Numbered from the stretch's first letter, positions 36,031 to 46,745 are shown. The stretch is DNA of 64,000 nucleotides from Niveibacterium sp. SC-1 (GCF_038235435.1 NZ_CP151275.1:868001-932000), one strand, 5' to 3'. Numbers and translations are program-made. The notes: generated by a model not told the origin, from the letters alone.

Positions 36031-37121
36031 CAGGGACTTCCGCGCATTCGGCAGGAGGGGCGGAGCGGTCGCAATGGATGGATCGCATCAAGGCTATTGG
36101 CATCGTTCTCGTTGTTCTGGGACATGCGCCGGGGTTCGACCCTCGCGTGACGACGTTCATCTACAGCTTCCACATGCCCCTCTTCTTCTTCGTGTCGGGC
36201 TATGTGCTGAGTCGGGCCCGCCTCGATGAACCCTGGTGGTCCTACGTGCGCGGCCGGGCAGGGGCCCTCCTGCCACCGTACGTCCTGTTTTTCGTTCCGA
36301 GCTACGCCTATTGGCTGCTGGCACGCAACCAGGGCAGTCATGCTGGAGCGCAGGGCATACTCCCGTGGTACGACCCGCTCATCGGCCTCCTGCTGGGATA
36401 CGGGCCAGCGCTCTATGTGAACACGGCGCTCTGGTTCTTTTGCGGACTGCTCGTCAGCCTTGCCCTCTATCACGCGATCTGCAAGCGATTTGGCGCCGGT
36501 GTGGCGCTGCTTGTCTGCGCCTTGATCGCACAGGCAGCCGTGCTCGTCTTTCCCCTCCGAGGCGTTCGTCTGATTTGGTGCATGGAGAATGCTTGTGTGG
36601 CCGCGTTCTTCGTGGCGCTGGGGCAATGGTGCGCGTCGCGTCACCTGGATCTGAAGGCCGCGCAACACCCCAAGGTGAGCATTCCCGTTCTGGCCCTTGC
36701 GCTAACGGCGACCGTGGTGCTCTGCCTGATCAATGGCCGCACCGACCTCAACAAGCTTGAGTTCGGGCTCTTCCCGGCGCTCTACTTGCCCAATGCAGTT
36801 GTCGGTATCGTGACGGTCGCATTACTCGCGCGCTTGATGACCGACAACCGAGCGCTCGCGTGGCTGTCGGCGAATACTCTTATCATCTTCCCTTCGCACT
36901 TGTTGATGTTCAACGTCTTCACGGCTGTTGGCGTCCTCGTGTTTGGCTTGCCTCTGGACTTCAAGGCGTCGTCCGCCTGGTTTGGCGTGATCTATGCCGC
37001 GGCTGCGCTGCTGCTGAGCGTCCCACTCGCCTACGCCCTGGCAAAGATCTTGCCTTCTGTTTTTGGTGTCGGACGGCCCAAGGCGGGCCCGCGCAGTGCG
37101 ACGCTTGCTGATATCCGGTAG
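36027..37121 (+). CDS. Acyltransferase family 3 membrane protein
   Basis: The 364-residue protein has about 10 membrane helices and the family-3 signature near the N-terminus: [19 protein letters not shown] (catalytic His in VLGH) followed by [13 protein letters not shown]. Such enzymes O-acylate sugars of EPS or LPS in the periplasm. It overlaps the DUF4838 gene by ATGA and ends the glycosyltransferase/modifying block 41 bp before rfbB. Confidence 0.88.
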   Translation: MTGTSAHSAGGAERSQWMDRIKAIGIVLVVLGHAPGFDPRVTTFIYSFHMPLFFFVSGYVLSRARLDEPWWSYVRGRAGALLPPYVLFFVPSYAYWLLARNQGSHAGAQGILPWYDPLIGLLLGYGPALYVNTALWFFCGLLVSLALYHAICKRFGAGVALLVCALIAQAAVLVFPLRGVRLIWCMENACVAAFFVALGQWCASRHLDLKAAQHPKVSIPVLALALTATVVLCLINGRTDLNKLEFGLFPALYLPNAVVGIVTVALLARLMTDNRALAWLSANTLIIFPSHLLMFNVFTAVGVLVFGLPLDFKASSAWFGVIYAAAALLLSVPLAYALAKILPSVFGVGRPKAGPRSATLADIR

Positions 37122-37162
37122 TCGGGTCCACCTTCTTCCCCTTAGTTTTCCTTTGGATAACC

Positions 37163-38236
37163 ATGAGCATTCTTGTAACCGGCGGTGCCGGCTTCATCGG
37201 CGGCAATTTCGTGCTCGACTGGGTCGAACAGAGCGATGAGACAGTCATCAACCTGGACAAGCTGACCTACGCAGGCAATCTACAGACGCTCGCGTCGATC
37301 AAGGGCAGCGCGCAGCATGTGTTCGTCGAAGGGGATATCTGTGACCGCGGGCTTGTCGATGCCCTGCTCGCAACGCACAAGCCCCGGGCGATCGTGCACT
37401 TCGCGGCGGAGTCCCATGTGGATCGCTCGATCCACGGCCCTGGCGAATTCGTGCGCACCAATGTCGAAGGGACCTTCGCCCTGCTCGAGGCAGCTCGTGC
37501 CTACTGGAGTGAGTTGAAGGACGACGAGAAGGCGGCCTTCCGCTTTCACCACGTCTCGACCGATGAGGTGTACGGTTCCCTGGGGCCGCAGGATCCTCCC
37601 TTTGCCGAAACGAACCCCTACGAACCGAACAGCCCTTACTCGGCGAGCAAGGCGGCGTCCGATCATCTGGTACGCGCCTGGCATCACACCTACGGGCTTC
37701 CGGTCACGACCAGCAATTGCTCGAATAACTATGGTCCGTTCCATTTCCCCGAGAAGCTGATCCCCTTGATCATCACCAACGCGCTGGCAGGCAAGCCGCT
37801 GCCGGTTTACGGCGACGGTCAGCAGGTGCGCGACTGGCTGTACGTGAAGGATCACTGCAGCGCGATCCGCGCGATCCTCGCGGGCGGTCGGCTTGGCGAG
37901 GTCTACAACGTGGGCGGCTGGAACGAGAAGCCGAATATCGAGATCGTGAAGACCGTGTGTGCGCTGCTCGATGAACTGGCGCCCAGCGCGGAAGGTAGCT
38001 ACAGCCGCCTGATCACCTACGTCACCGACCGCCCGGGCCATGACCGTCGCTACGCGATTGACGCCCGCAAGATCGAGCGCGAACTGGGCTGGCGCCCGGC
38101 AGAAACCTTCGAGACCGGCATCCGCAAGACAGTGGCCTGGTATCTGGAGAACACCGAATGGGTGCGCAACGTCCAGAGCGGCGCGTATCGCGATTGGGTG
38201 GCGAAGAACTACGCGGATCGGGCGGAGGCCAAATGA
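37163..38236 (+). CDS. rfbB: dTDP-glucose 4,6-dehydratase
   Basis: The 357-residue short-chain dehydrogenase-type enzyme has [11 protein letters not shown] (NAD binding), STDEVYG with the catalytic Asp-Glu, and YSASKAASD (Tyr-x3-Lys). It makes dTDP-4-keto-6-deoxyglucose, the second step of dTDP-L-rhamnose synthesis. rfbD begins within its stop codon. Confidence 0.97.
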   Translation: MSILVTGGAGFIGGNFVLDWVEQSDETVINLDKLTYAGNLQTLASIKGSAQHVFVEGDICDRGLVDALLATHKPRAIVHFAAESHVDRSIHGPGEFVRTNVEGTFALLEAARAYWSELKDDEKAAFRFHHVSTDEVYGSLGPQDPPFAETNPYEPNSPYSASKAASDHLVRAWHHTYGLPVTTSNCSNNYGPFHFPEKLIPLIITNALAGKPLPVYGDGQQVRDWLYVKDHCSAIRAILAGGRLGEVYNVGGWNEKPNIEIVKTVCALLDELAPSAEGSYSRLITYVTDRPGHDRRYAIDARKIERELGWRPAETFETGIRKTVAWYLENTEWVRNVQSGAYRDWVAKNYADRAEAK

Positions 38237-39129
38237 AGATCCTGCTCCTCGGCAAAGGTGGTCAGGTCGGCTGGGAACTGCAGCGCTCGCTCGCGCCGCT
38301 GGGCGAGCTGGTTGCGGTGGACTTCGACAGCTCGGATCTGTGCGGTGATTTCACGCGTCCTGACGCCGTCGCCGACACGGTGCGTCAGGTCGCACCACAG
38401 CTGATCGTGAATGCCGCTGCGCACACGGCGGTGGACAAAGCGGAAAGCGAGCCGGATCTCGTGCGCACCATCAACGCGACGACGCCGGGCGTCATCGCGC
38501 GAGAGGCCGCGAAGCTGGGCGCGCGACTGGTGCACTACTCGACCGACTATGTATTCGACGGCAGTGGCGCCGCGCCACGTGATGAGCAGGCGCAGACCTC
38601 ACCGTTGAGCGTGTACGGCGAGACCAAACTGGAAGGCGAGGCGCTGATCCGCGAGGCGCGCTGCGCCCACTTCATCTTCCGCACCAGCTGGGTCTATGCG
38701 GCGCGCGGCGGCAATTTTGCCAAGACCATGCTGCGGCTCGCGCGTGAGCGGGAGCGTCTGACCGTGATTGACGACCAGATCGGTGCGCCGACCGGCGCGG
38801 ACCTGCTCGCAGATGTGACTGCCCATGCGGTCCGTACCGCGGCCGCTGCCGCGCCGGGCGCCCTGGACGGGACCTACAACCTCGTAGCGGGTGGCGAGAC
38901 CTCCTGGCATGGCTACGCGACTTACGTCATCGACCTCGCGCGCCAACTCGGGGAAGAATTGAAGGTCTCCGAGATCGCACCGGTCCCCACCTCTGCCTTC
39001 CCGACGCCGGCAAAGCGTCCGCACAACTCGCGCCTGTCGACGCAGAAGCTGCAGGCCGCGTTCGGACTTGTGCCGCCACCGTGGCAAGTCGGTGTTGAGC
39101 GCTTGCTGGTAGAGATCCTCGGTCGCTGA
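38233..39129 (+). CDS. rfbD: dTDP-4-dehydrorhamnose reductase
   Basis: The 298-residue SDR enzyme has [15 protein letters not shown] at the start, STDYVFDG, and the YGETKLEGE motif (Tyr-x3-Lys). It carries out the NAD(P)H reduction that gives dTDP-L-rhamnose. It overlaps rfbB by 4 bp; rfbA follows after 81 bp. Confidence 0.96.
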   Translation: MKILLLGKGGQVGWELQRSLAPLGELVAVDFDSSDLCGDFTRPDAVADTVRQVAPQLIVNAAAHTAVDKAESEPDLVRTINATTPGVIAREAAKLGARLVHYSTDYVFDGSGAAPRDEQAQTSPLSVYGETKLEGEALIREARCAHFIFRTSWVYAARGGNFAKTMLRLARERERLTVIDDQIGAPTGADLLADVTAHAVRTAAAAAPGALDGTYNLVAGGETSWHGYATYVIDLARQLGEELKVSEIAPVPTSAFPTPAKRPHNSRLSTQKLQAAFGLVPPPWQVGVERLLVEILGR

Positions 39130-39210
39130 GGGTTGGGACTGGAGCTCTGGATTTCCATTAACGAGCCGACGGACGACGTATCTGCCGGCCTCAATCAACG
39201 CGGAGCAGTG

Positions 39211-40107
39211 ATGAAACCTACCCCGAAGGCCCGCAAGGGCATCATCCTCGCCGGCGGTTCCGGAACCCGCCTGCATCCCGTGACCCTGGCCGTGAGCAAG
39301 CAGCTCATGCCGGTCTATGACAAGCCAATGATCTACTACCCGCTAAGTGCGCTGTTGCTGGCGGGGATCCGCGAAATCCTGATCATCTCCACGCCGCAGG
39401 ACACACCGCGCTTCGAGCAATTGCTCGGCGATGGCAAGCGATGGGGGCTCGATATCCGTTACGCCGTGCAGCCCAGTCCGGATGGACTCGCCCAGGCCTT
39501 CGTCATCGGTGCGGACTTCGTCGGCGATGCGCCTTCGGCCCTGGTGCTCGGCGACAACATCTTTTACGGGCACGACCTCGGTGCCCGCCTCGAAGCGGCC
39601 GATGCCGCAACCGAGGGCGCGACGGTGTTCGCCTATCCGGTGCACGACCCGGAGCGTTACGGTGTGGTCGAATTCGATGCGAGTGGTCACGCGGTGAGCC
39701 TGGAAGAAAAGCCGCGCCAGCCGAAGAGCCGCTACGCGGTGACCGGCCTCTATTTCTATGACCAGCAGGTGCTGGAGTTAGCGCGCAATCTGAAGCCTTC
39801 CGCACGCGGTGAGTACGAGATCACCGACCTCAACCGGCTCTACCTTGAGAAGGGCCAGCTGGACGTACAGGTGATGGGCCGCGGCGATGCCTGGCTGGAC
39901 ACCGGGACGCACGACAGCCTGCTGGAAGCCGGCCAGTTCATCCAGACGCTTGAAAAGCGGCAGGGCCTGAAGATCTGCTGTCCGGAAGAAATCGTGTGGC
40001 GGCAGAAGTGGATCAGCACAGAGGAGCTGCTCGCACTTGCCAAGCCCTTGGCCAAGAGCGGCTACGGCCAGTACCTGCAACGCATCGTCGAAGACCACGT
40101 CTTCTGA
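39211..40107 (+). CDS. rfbA: Glucose-1-phosphate thymidylyltransferase
   Basis: The 298-residue nucleotidyltransferase has [16 protein letters not shown] and the downstream [13 protein letters not shown] motif, [10 protein letters not shown], and [12 protein letters not shown]. It makes dTDP-glucose from dTTP and glucose 1-phosphate. The start at 39211 follows CGGAGCAG; the frame is open back to 39133. Its length matches the RmlA short form. It is followed by a second nucleotidyltransferase. Confidence 0.96.
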   Translation: MKPTPKARKGIILAGGSGTRLHPVTLAVSKQLMPVYDKPMIYYPLSALLLAGIREILIISTPQDTPRFEQLLGDGKRWGLDIRYAVQPSPDGLAQAFVIGADFVGDAPSALVLGDNIFYGHDLGARLEAADAATEGATVFAYPVHDPERYGVVEFDASGHAVSLEEKPRQPKSRYAVTGLYFYDQQVLELARNLKPSARGEYEITDLNRLYLEKGQLDVQVMGRGDAWLDTGTHDSLLEAGQFIQTLEKRQGLKICCPEEIVWRQKWISTEELLALAKPLAKSGYGQYLQRIVEDHVF

Positions 40108-40126
40108 GCGCCGGGACAGAACGAGT

Positions 40127-41230
40127 ATGACGAAGGGATTGATTCTCGCGGCGGGTCAGGGCACCCGTGTGCGACCGCTGACCAAGAACATGCCCAAGCC
40201 GATGATCCCCATCCTCGGCAAGCCGGTGATGGAGTACCTGATCGAGCATCTTGCGCGTTACGGCGTCCGCGAGATCATGGTCAACGTGGCGTTCAATCAC
40301 TGGAAGATCGAGAACTACTTCGGGGACGGCCATCGCTGGGGTGTCGAGATCGGCTATTCCTACGAAGGCGGTCGGGAGCATGGTGACATCGTGCCCAAGC
40401 CCTTGGGTTCGGCCGGCGGCATGAAGCGCATCCAGGAGATCGGCGGCTTTTTCGACGAGACGACGCTGGTGATCTGCGGCGACGCGCTCATCGACCTCGA
40501 CATCGGGGCCGCGCTGCACGAGCATCGCAGCAAGGGCGCAATCGCGAGCGTGGTGACGCTTGACGTCCCGCGCGACGAAGTGAAGAACTACGGCATCGTA
40601 GTCACCGACACGGAAGGCCATGTGCGCTCCTTCCAGGAGAAGCCAAAGCCGGAGGAAGCCAAGTCCACGCTCGCCAGTACCGGCATCTACATCATGGAGC
40701 CGGACGTCCTCGATCTCGTGCCCGCAGGCAAGGTGTTCGACATTGGCTCGGAGCTCTTCCCGATGCTGGTCGAGCGCGAGTTGCCCTTCTATGCGCAGAA
40801 GCGCTTCTTCAACTGGATCGACATCGGTCGGGTCACCGACTACTGGACGGTTCTCCAGCGTGTGCTGCGCGGCGAGGTGGCGCAGATGGACATGCCGGGC
40901 AAGGAAATTCGCCCGGGCGTCTGGGTTGGCTTGAACACCGCTATCGCCTGGGACAGCGTGCAGATCAGCGGACCGGTGTACATCGGTTCGAACGTGCGCA
41001 TCGAGCCCGGCGCGTCGATCACCGGACCGGCCTGGATCGGCCACGGCTGTCATATCCGTGCCGGCGCCAAGGTCACGCGCAGCGTGCTCTTCGAGTACAC
41101 CCGCATCGGCGAAGGCATGAGCTTCTCCGAGATGATCGTCTCCTCGCAGTACTGCGTGGATCGCAAGGGTGAAACCATCTATGTCGGTGACGAGCGGACG
41201 CCCCTGCGTTGGGGCGACGCTCGCGCTTGA
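40127..41230 (+). CDS. NDP-sugar pyrophosphorylase, mannose-1-phosphate guanylyltransferase-like
   Basis: The 367-residue protein has an N-terminal nucleotidyltransferase domain (GLILAAGQGTRVRPLTKNMPKP; KPLGSAGGMK; FFNWIDIGR) and a C-terminal left-handed beta-helix (about 265-345, GPVYIGSNVRIEPGASITG). This is the architecture of GDP-mannose or heptose-1-phosphate guanylyltransferase-like proteins. It interrupts the rfb order between rfbA and rfbC. With manC present, a distinct sugar nucleotide is more likely than a duplicate of GDP-mannose. Confidence 0.85.
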   Translation: MTKGLILAAGQGTRVRPLTKNMPKPMIPILGKPVMEYLIEHLARYGVREIMVNVAFNHWKIENYFGDGHRWGVEIGYSYEGGREHGDIVPKPLGSAGGMKRIQEIGGFFDETTLVICGDALIDLDIGAALHEHRSKGAIASVVTLDVPRDEVKNYGIVVTDTEGHVRSFQEKPKPEEAKSTLASTGIYIMEPDVLDLVPAGKVFDIGSELFPMLVERELPFYAQKRFFNWIDIGRVTDYWTVLQRVLRGEVAQMDMPGKEIRPGVWVGLNTAIAWDSVQISGPVYIGSNVRIEPGASITGPAWIGHGCHIRAGAKVTRSVLFEYTRIGEGMSFSEMIVSSQYCVDRKGETIYVGDERTPLRWGDARA

Positions 41231-41247
41231 GCAAGGAAACAGATCGA

Positions 41248-41796
41248 ATGAATGTCGTGAGAACGGAGATCCCTGAAGTCCTCATTCTCGAACCGAAGGT
41301 GTTCGGCGATGCGCGGGGCTTCTTCATGGAAAGCTTCAACGCGCGGACTTTCCAGTCCTGCACCGGACTCGATATGTCCTTTGTGCAGGACAACCATTCG
41401 CGCTCCGGTCGGGGCGTGCTGCGTGGCCTGCACTACCAGATCGAGCAGGCCCAGGGAAAGCTTGTGCGGGTGACCAGCGGCAGGGTCTTCGACGTCGCCG
41501 TCGACATCCGCCGCAGCAGCCCGAATTTCGGCAAGTGGGTAGGGGTCGAGCTCAGCGGCGAGAACCATCGTCAGCTGTGGGTGCCGCCGGGCTTCGCGCA
41601 TGGCTTTGTTGTATTGTCCGAGACCGCCGATTTCCTCTACAAGACGACGGACTACTACGCGCCGCAGTTCGAGCAGTGCATCCGCTGGGATGATCCCGCG
41701 CTTGCAATTGCCTGGCCGGTCGAGAATTTGGTGCCGCAGGTCTCAGCCAAGGACGCACAGGGCAAGACTCTCGCGGAAGCGACGGTATTTGACTGA
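41248..41796 (+). CDS. rfbC: dTDP-4-dehydrorhamnose 3,5-epimerase
   Basis: The 182-residue RmlC cupin enzyme contains FGDARGFFMESFN, QDNHSRSGRGVLRGLHYQ (catalytic His), FDVAVDIR and PPGFAHGFVVLSETADFLYKTTDYY. It converts dTDP-4-keto-6-deoxyglucose to the L-rhamno epimer. Start at 41248 follows GCAAGGAAAC. It completes rfbB, rfbD, rfbA and rfbC for dTDP-L-rhamnose. Confidence 0.96.
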   Translation: MNVVRTEIPEVLILEPKVFGDARGFFMESFNARTFQSCTGLDMSFVQDNHSRSGRGVLRGLHYQIEQAQGKLVRVTSGRVFDVAVDIRRSSPNFGKWVGVELSGENHRQLWVPPGFAHGFVVLSETADFLYKTTDYYAPQFEQCIRWDDPALAIAWPVENLVPQVSAKDAQGKTLAEATVFD

Positions 41797-41823
41797 TTTT
41801 TGGGGTTAGTTGGGAGTAGTGAT

Positions 41824-43260
41824 ATGAGCATTCAACCGGTGATTCTCTCGGGCGGATCTGGCACCCGTCTGTGGCCGGCATCGCGCGAGCAGTACCCGAA
41901 GCAGCTGCTGCCGTTGGCGGGTAGCGACACTCTGCTGCAGGCGACCGCGCGTCGTCTGGAGGGCCTGGTCGGCACCGTGGTAGCGAAGACCTTGGTGGTC
42001 AGCAACGAGGAGTACCGGTTTTCAATCGCGGAGCAGCTGCGCCAGATTGGACAGGAGGGTCGCGTCCTGCTCGAGCCCGCCGGCCGCAATACCGCCCCGG
42101 CCCTGACGCTGGCCGCTCTGGCGGTTCGCGACAGTGGCGTGGACCCCGTGCTGCTGGTGATGCCTGCGGACCATGTGATTGCGGATCTGGCAGCTTTTCA
42201 GTCGGCTATCCTCGAGGGCGAACGCCTTGCCGAGACCGGTGCTTTCGTGACCTTCGGTATCGTGCCCGCGCGCCCGGAGACCGGCTATGGCTACATCCGT
42301 GCAGGCGGCGTCGTTGCCGGTGCGCAGACCGGACGCAGCCTCCAGGCTTTCGTCGAGAAGCCGGATGCGGCCACCGCCGCACGCTACGTCGACAGCGGCG
42401 AATATCTCTGGAACAGCGGCATCTTCATGATCAAGGCCTCGAGTTGGCTGGCTGCGATCGAGCACTTCAACCCGGCGATTGCGCAAGCCTGTCTGGCAGC
42501 AATGGAAGGCGCCAAGGACGACGGCGATTTCATCCGGCTCGACAAGACAGCGTTCCTGGCCGGGCCGTCGGATTCGATCGACTACGCGGTGATGGAAAGG
42601 CTCCCTGCCGCGCCGCAGATCGGAGAGGGCGTGGTCGTGCCGCTTTCGGCTGGCTGGTCGGACGTCGGCGCTTGGGACGCCTTGTGGGAAGTCTGCGACA
42701 AGGACGCCAACGGCAATGTGGTGCGCGGCGAAGTCATGCTCGAATCCAGCGAGAACAGCATGGTCCTCGCCGGTACGCGCCTGGTGGCCGGGATTGGGCT
42801 GAAAGACCTCGTGATCGTCGAGACGGTTGACGCGGTAATGGTCGCGCACAAGGACCGTACGCAGGACGTGAAGAAGATCGTGGCGCGCCTGAAGGCAGAG
42901 GGGCGCAGCGAGGCGGCGAGCCACCGCAAGGTCTTCCGGCCCTGGGGCTGGTATGACTCCATCGACAGCGGCGAGCGCTTCCAGGTCAAGCGCATCGTGG
43001 TCAATCCGGGTGCCAAGCTTTCACTACAGATGCACCACCACCGTGCCGAGCATTGGATCGTGGTCAAGGGCACGGCCGAAGTTACCAACGGTGACAAGGT
43101 GTTCCTGCTGACGGAGAACCAGTCGACCTACATTCCCCTTGGCCACACCCACCGCCTCGCCAACCCGGGCAAGGTGCCGCTGGAAATCATCGAAGTGCAG
43201 TCGGGTTCCTATCTGGGTGAAGACGACATCGTGCGTTTCGAAGACACGTACGGTCGCTAA
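41824..43260 (+). CDS. manC: Mannose-1-phosphate guanylyltransferase/mannose-6-phosphate isomerase
   Basis: The 478-residue bifunctional type II enzyme has LSGGSGTRLWPASREQYPKQ, the FVEKPD motif and LWNSGIF in the transferase half (about 1-345), then a cupin isomerase half (about 370-475: QVKRIVVNPGAKLSLQ, HHHRAEHWIVVKG). It makes GDP-mannose. GGGAG lies before ATG 41824. It is the last gene before a perfect terminator at 43283-43323. Confidence 0.95.
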   Translation: MSIQPVILSGGSGTRLWPASREQYPKQLLPLAGSDTLLQATARRLEGLVGTVVAKTLVVSNEEYRFSIAEQLRQIGQEGRVLLEPAGRNTAPALTLAALAVRDSGVDPVLLVMPADHVIADLAAFQSAILEGERLAETGAFVTFGIVPARPETGYGYIRAGGVVAGAQTGRSLQAFVEKPDAATAARYVDSGEYLWNSGIFMIKASSWLAAIEHFNPAIAQACLAAMEGAKDDGDFIRLDKTAFLAGPSDSIDYAVMERLPAAPQIGEGVVVPLSAGWSDVGAWDALWEVCDKDANGNVVRGEVMLESSENSMVLAGTRLVAGIGLKDLVIVETVDAVMVAHKDRTQDVKKIVARLKAEGRSEAASHRKVFRPWGWYDSIDSGERFQVKRIVVNPGAKLSLQMHHHRAEHWIVVKGTAEVTNGDKVFLLTENQSTYIPLGHTHRLANPGKVPLEIIEVQSGSYLGEDDIVRFEDTYGR

Positions 43261-43282
43261 ATCGCAGCGGTTGTAGGACAAA

Positions 43283-43323
43283 AGGCCTGTCCGCGCCCTG
43301 CGCGGACAGGCCTCGCGTTTTTT
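43283..43323 (+). terminator. Intrinsic terminator closing the EPS locus
   Basis: A perfect 13-bp stem (43283-43295 with 43301-43313), 5-nt loop, is followed by CGCG and a run of six T. It ends the transcript that includes rfbBDAC and manC. Confidence 0.94.
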
Positions 43324-43436
43324 GCGGGCCGGAAGCCGATCAAGGCTCCCGGGCCGTGCGGTATTTCACGCAACGCGGATGCGCTGGCGGAGCGTTCGGC
43401 TGACACTGGCAGCGATTCATCTACTCCGGATACGCA

Positions 43437-44879
43437 ATGACGAGTTTGCAGGACGCGCGCCGCTTGGGGGCTGCTGGCCTGGTGGCCCAGATCCGAGAGC
43501 GTGACATGCCCGCTTTCGGGCGAACGGTGGACTCGATCCGCGACCTGGCCGAGGACGAGAAGGCTTCTGCAACGACACTGGCAGAGATCATCCTGCGCGA
43601 CGCGGCGCTCACCACCAAGGTGCTCAAGCTCGCGAACAGTGCCTTCTTCAATCCGGCCCGGGCGCCGATCAACACAGTGAGCCGCGCCCTGGTGGTGCTG
43701 GGCTTCGATGCGGTCGCCAACATGGCGCTGTCGCTCATGCTGATTGACGCGCTGCTGGGGAGCGGTGTGCGCGAGCGGGTCGTGGCCGAAATGGCGCGTT
43801 CGTTCCACGCCGCGGTGCAGGCGCGCACGATCGCGAGCCTGCGTGGCGATCCGAACCCCGAGGAGGTCTTTATCAGCGCGCTGCTCGGCAAAGTGGGTGA
43901 GATGGCGTTCTGGTGCTTCGGCGATGAGGCGGCCCAGTCGCTGGATGCCGCGCTTTCCACCGGCGTGCCACCGGAGGTCGCCGAGCAGAACGTGCTGGGC
44001 TTCCGCCTGCGCCAGGTTACGGCGGGGCTGGTTCGCGAATGGCGTATCGGCGGTTTGCTCAGCAGCCTCATCGAGCGCGGCGAACAGGCGGGAACCCGCG
44101 AAGCCAGCGTCGCCATGGCCCAATCCCTGGCGCGCGCCGCCGAAGCGGGTTGGGAATCGAACGCGGCGCGCGACGTCATGGCACGGATCGAGAAGCATGT
44201 CGACCGGCCGCTGGACGAACTCCTCCCGATGTTCGCGCAGAACGCGTTGGCGGCCGCCCAGGCGGCCAGCAGCTACGGCGCCCCGGAAGCCGCTCGCCTG
44301 ATCCCGACGCTGGGCGCACGCAGCATCGAGGAGGAGCCCGGCGAAGACGAGCCTGCCGGCCCCAACCCCGCCCTGCAGCTGAAAATCCTGCGTGATCTGT
44401 CGATGCTGATCGCGAGCAAGCCGAACCTGAACGAATTGCTCACGCTGGCCCTGGAGGGCATCTATCGTGGCATCGGCATGGACCGGGCGCTGTTTGCGAT
44501 GGTCTCGGCCGACCGCCAGCAACTCGCCGGCAAGGGGGCGCTCGGCAACGGGGGGAGCGCGCTCTGCCGGGCCTTCCAGTTCACGCTGGATGGTGCTCCG
44601 GGCGAGCTCATCAACAGCGTGATCCTGCGCCACGAGCAGTTCTGCGTCGGCCATGCCTTCGAGGCTCCGGTACGCCTGGATCGCCTGACCCGCGCCGGCG
44701 GCATGGCGCCCTTTGCGATCGCGCCGATCATGGTGCAGGGACGCGCGATCGGCTGCTTCTACGCCGACAGGGTCAAGCCGGAGCCGCTGTCCGACGACGA
44801 CGCCCAGAGCTTCCTGTTGTTCGTGCAGCAGGCTTCTCTCGGGTTCGAGCACCTCATCGGGCGCGGCGCACGGGGCTGA
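43437..44879 (+). CDS. HDOD domain protein with C-terminal GAF-like domain
   Basis: The 480-residue soluble protein has an HDOD domain (about 20-210; SILRD-type region as EIILRDAALTTKVLKLANS; INTVSRALVVLGFDAVANMALSL). The typical HD catalytic pair is absent, as in HDOD proteins. A C-terminal GAF-like sensory domain (about 318-475) follows. HDOD proteins act in signalling networks, often linked to c-di-GMP or stress control. No partner is adjacent. Confidence 0.87.
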   Translation: MTSLQDARRLGAAGLVAQIRERDMPAFGRTVDSIRDLAEDEKASATTLAEIILRDAALTTKVLKLANSAFFNPARAPINTVSRALVVLGFDAVANMALSLMLIDALLGSGVRERVVAEMARSFHAAVQARTIASLRGDPNPEEVFISALLGKVGEMAFWCFGDEAAQSLDAALSTGVPPEVAEQNVLGFRLRQVTAGLVREWRIGGLLSSLIERGEQAGTREASVAMAQSLARAAEAGWESNAARDVMARIEKHVDRPLDELLPMFAQNALAAAQAASSYGAPEAARLIPTLGARSIEEEPGEDEPAGPNPALQLKILRDLSMLIASKPNLNELLTLALEGIYRGIGMDRALFAMVSADRQQLAGKGALGNGGSALCRAFQFTLDGAPGELINSVILRHEQFCVGHAFEAPVRLDRLTRAGGMAPFAIAPIMVQGRAIGCFYADRVKPEPLSDDDAQSFLLFVQQASLGFEHLIGRGARG

Positions 44880-44945
44880 TCCGCTAGACTTACGGGTTCT
44901 CGGCGGGCCGCATTCCGCGGCCCCGACTTTGCCCTGGAGCCCCTC

Positions 44946-46184
44946 ATGCCCGTGAATCTGAATCCGCCCCTCGCATCCGATCTGCTGCCGGTCGCCGGCG
45001 TCCGACTCGGCGTGGCGGAGGCGGGCATCCGAAAGGCCAACCGCAAGGACGTGACGCTCATCGAGCTGGCGCCCGGTTCGCGCGCCGCGGGCGTGTTTAC
45101 CCTCAATCGTTTCTGCGCCGCACCGGTGCAGGTCTGCCGCGAACACATCGCCGACGCGGACATCCGCGCCCTGGTCATCAACACCGGCATCGCGAACGCA
45201 GGCACCGGAGAATTGGGCCTCGCCAACGCGCGCGCCACCTGCGAAGCGGTGGCCGCGGCGTTCGGCATCCAGACGCAGCAGGTCCTGCCGTTTTCCACCG
45301 GGGTGATCCTTGAGCACCTGCCCATGGATCGCCTGGTCGCCGGCCTGCCCAAGGCCAAGGCCGACCTGCGCGCCGACGGCTGGTTCGACGCCGCCCACGG
45401 CATCATGACCACCGACACGGTCGCCAAGGTCGCCTCGCGCCGGATCCAGCTCGGCGGCAAGACGGTGACGCTCACCGGCATGTCCAAGGGCGCCGGCATG
45501 ATCAAGCCGAACATGGCGACGATGTTGGGCTTCCTCGCCACCGATGCTGCGGTGGCGCCCGAGTTGCTGCGCGCACTGGTGAAGGAAGCCGCGGATCTGT
45601 CCTTCAACAGCGTGACGGTCGATGGCGACACCTCCACCAACGACTCCTTCATCCTGATCGCGACCGGCGCCAGCGGTGCGTCCGAGATCACCGACGCGGG
45701 CTCCGCGGATTTCGCCACCTTGCGCGCCGCAGTCGTCGATCTTTCGATCTGGCTCGCCCAGGCGATTGTTCGCGATGGCGAAGGCGCGACCAAGTTCATG
45801 AGCATCGTCGTGGAAGGCGGCCGCGATCGCGATGAGTGCCGCAAGGTCGGCTACGCCGTGGCGCATTCGCCGCTGGTGAAGACGGCCTTCTTCGCCTCCG
45901 ACCCCAACCTCGGCCGCATCCTGGCGGCAATTGGCTACGCCGGCATCGCTGACCTGGATGTGGCAGCGCTCAAGGTCTGGCTCGGCAATGGCAGCGAAGA
46001 GGTGCTGGTGGCGGAGCTGGGCGGTCGTGCGGCGAGTTACGACGAAGCGGCCGGCGCGCGCATCATGAAGTCCGCCGAGATCGGTATCCGCATCGACCTC
46101 GCCCGAGGCAAGACCGGCGCGACCGTATGGACCTGCGACTTCTCCTACGACTACGTGAAGATCAACGCCGACTACCGCAGCTGA
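44946..46184 (+). CDS. argJ: Bifunctional ornithine acetyltransferase/N-acetylglutamate synthase ArgJ
   Basis: The 412-residue enzyme shuttles acetyl groups in cyclic arginine synthesis. The autocleavage region [16 protein letters not shown] is present, with cleavage before Thr in M-A-T-M-L. Other motifs are [20 protein letters not shown] and the C-terminal [23 protein letters not shown] terminator follows. Confidence 0.97.
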   Translation: MPVNLNPPLASDLLPVAGVRLGVAEAGIRKANRKDVTLIELAPGSRAAGVFTLNRFCAAPVQVCREHIADADIRALVINTGIANAGTGELGLANARATCEAVAAAFGIQTQQVLPFSTGVILEHLPMDRLVAGLPKAKADLRADGWFDAAHGIMTTDTVAKVASRRIQLGGKTVTLTGMSKGAGMIKPNMATMLGFLATDAAVAPELLRALVKEAADLSFNSVTVDGDTSTNDSFILIATGASGASEITDAGSADFATLRAAVVDLSIWLAQAIVRDGEGATKFMSIVVEGGRDRDECRKVGYAVAHSPLVKTAFFASDPNLGRILAAIGYAGIADLDVAALKVWLGNGSEEVLVAELGGRAASYDEAAGARIMKSAEIGIRIDLARGKTGATVWTCDFSYDYVKINADYRS

Positions 46185-46197
46185 TCGGCGTTGTCGG

Positions 46198-46238
46198 AAG
46201 CAAAAGGCCCGTCTTGAGGACGGGCCTTTTGCTTTTCA
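46198..46238. terminator. Bidirectional terminator between argJ and apaG
   Basis: A perfect 16-bp stem (46198-46213 with 46219-46234), 5-nt loop, with A and T runs at either end of the arms. It lies between convergent genes and can stop both. Confidence 0.93.
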
Positions 46239-46257
46239 GTGCTGGACGCGCCCTGCC

Positions 46258-46641
46258 TCAGTGCAACTGGCTGGGCGCAGCGAGAACGAACTCAGGGATC
46301 ACCGCGTCGAACTGTTCGCCTTCGTCGGTACGCATCTGGTAAGTGCCATGCATGGTGCCGACGGGCGTTTCGAGCACACAGCCGCTGGTGTATTCGAAGG
46401 CTTCGCCCGGCTCCAGCCGCGGTTGCTCGCCGATCACGCCGCGGCCGCGCACTTCCTGCACCTGGCCGCTGGCGTCGGTGATGATCCAGTGGCGGTTGAT
46501 CAGCTGGGCAGGTGTTTCGCCCTCGTTGCGTATTGTCACCCGGTAGGTGAACACATAGCGGCCCGCATCGGGATCCGATTGCTCGGAGATGAACTGGGCG
46601 ACGGCGAGGACCAGAATGTTGCGTCCGGGTACGGGGGGCAT
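46258..46641 (-). CDS. apaG: ApaG (Co2+/Mg2+ efflux-associated) protein
   Basis: The 127-residue protein has the ApaG/FNIII fold with RYVFTYRVTIRNEGETPAQLINRHWIITDA, EVRGRGVIGEQP, LEPGEAFEYTSGC and MHGTYQM. The frame is open to 46764, but the ATG at 46641 gives the family length and has GAGAGTGAG in front. The function of ApaG is not well defined. It is divergent from rpe, the usual betaproteobacterial arrangement. Confidence 0.93.
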   Translation of the reverse strand: MPPVPGRNILVLAVAQFISEQSDPDAGRYVFTYRVTIRNEGETPAQLINRHWIITDASGQVQEVRGRGVIGEQPRLEPGEAFEYTSGCVLETPVGTMHGTYQMRTDEGEQFDAVIPEFVLAAPSQLH

Positions 46642-46745
46642 GCGGCTCACTCTCAAGGCTGTGGGACAATCCGGAGTCGTCAGCGACGTGCTCCAGCCGT
46701 GATTCTGCCGGCTTTGCAGCGCAAATTGAATGAAGGAGGACTCCG

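Noticed and set aside
43257..45866. 869-codon open frame on the minus strand
   Set aside because: Antisense to the HDOD gene and argJ, both with clear motifs. It is a GC-rich shadow frame without recognisable domains.
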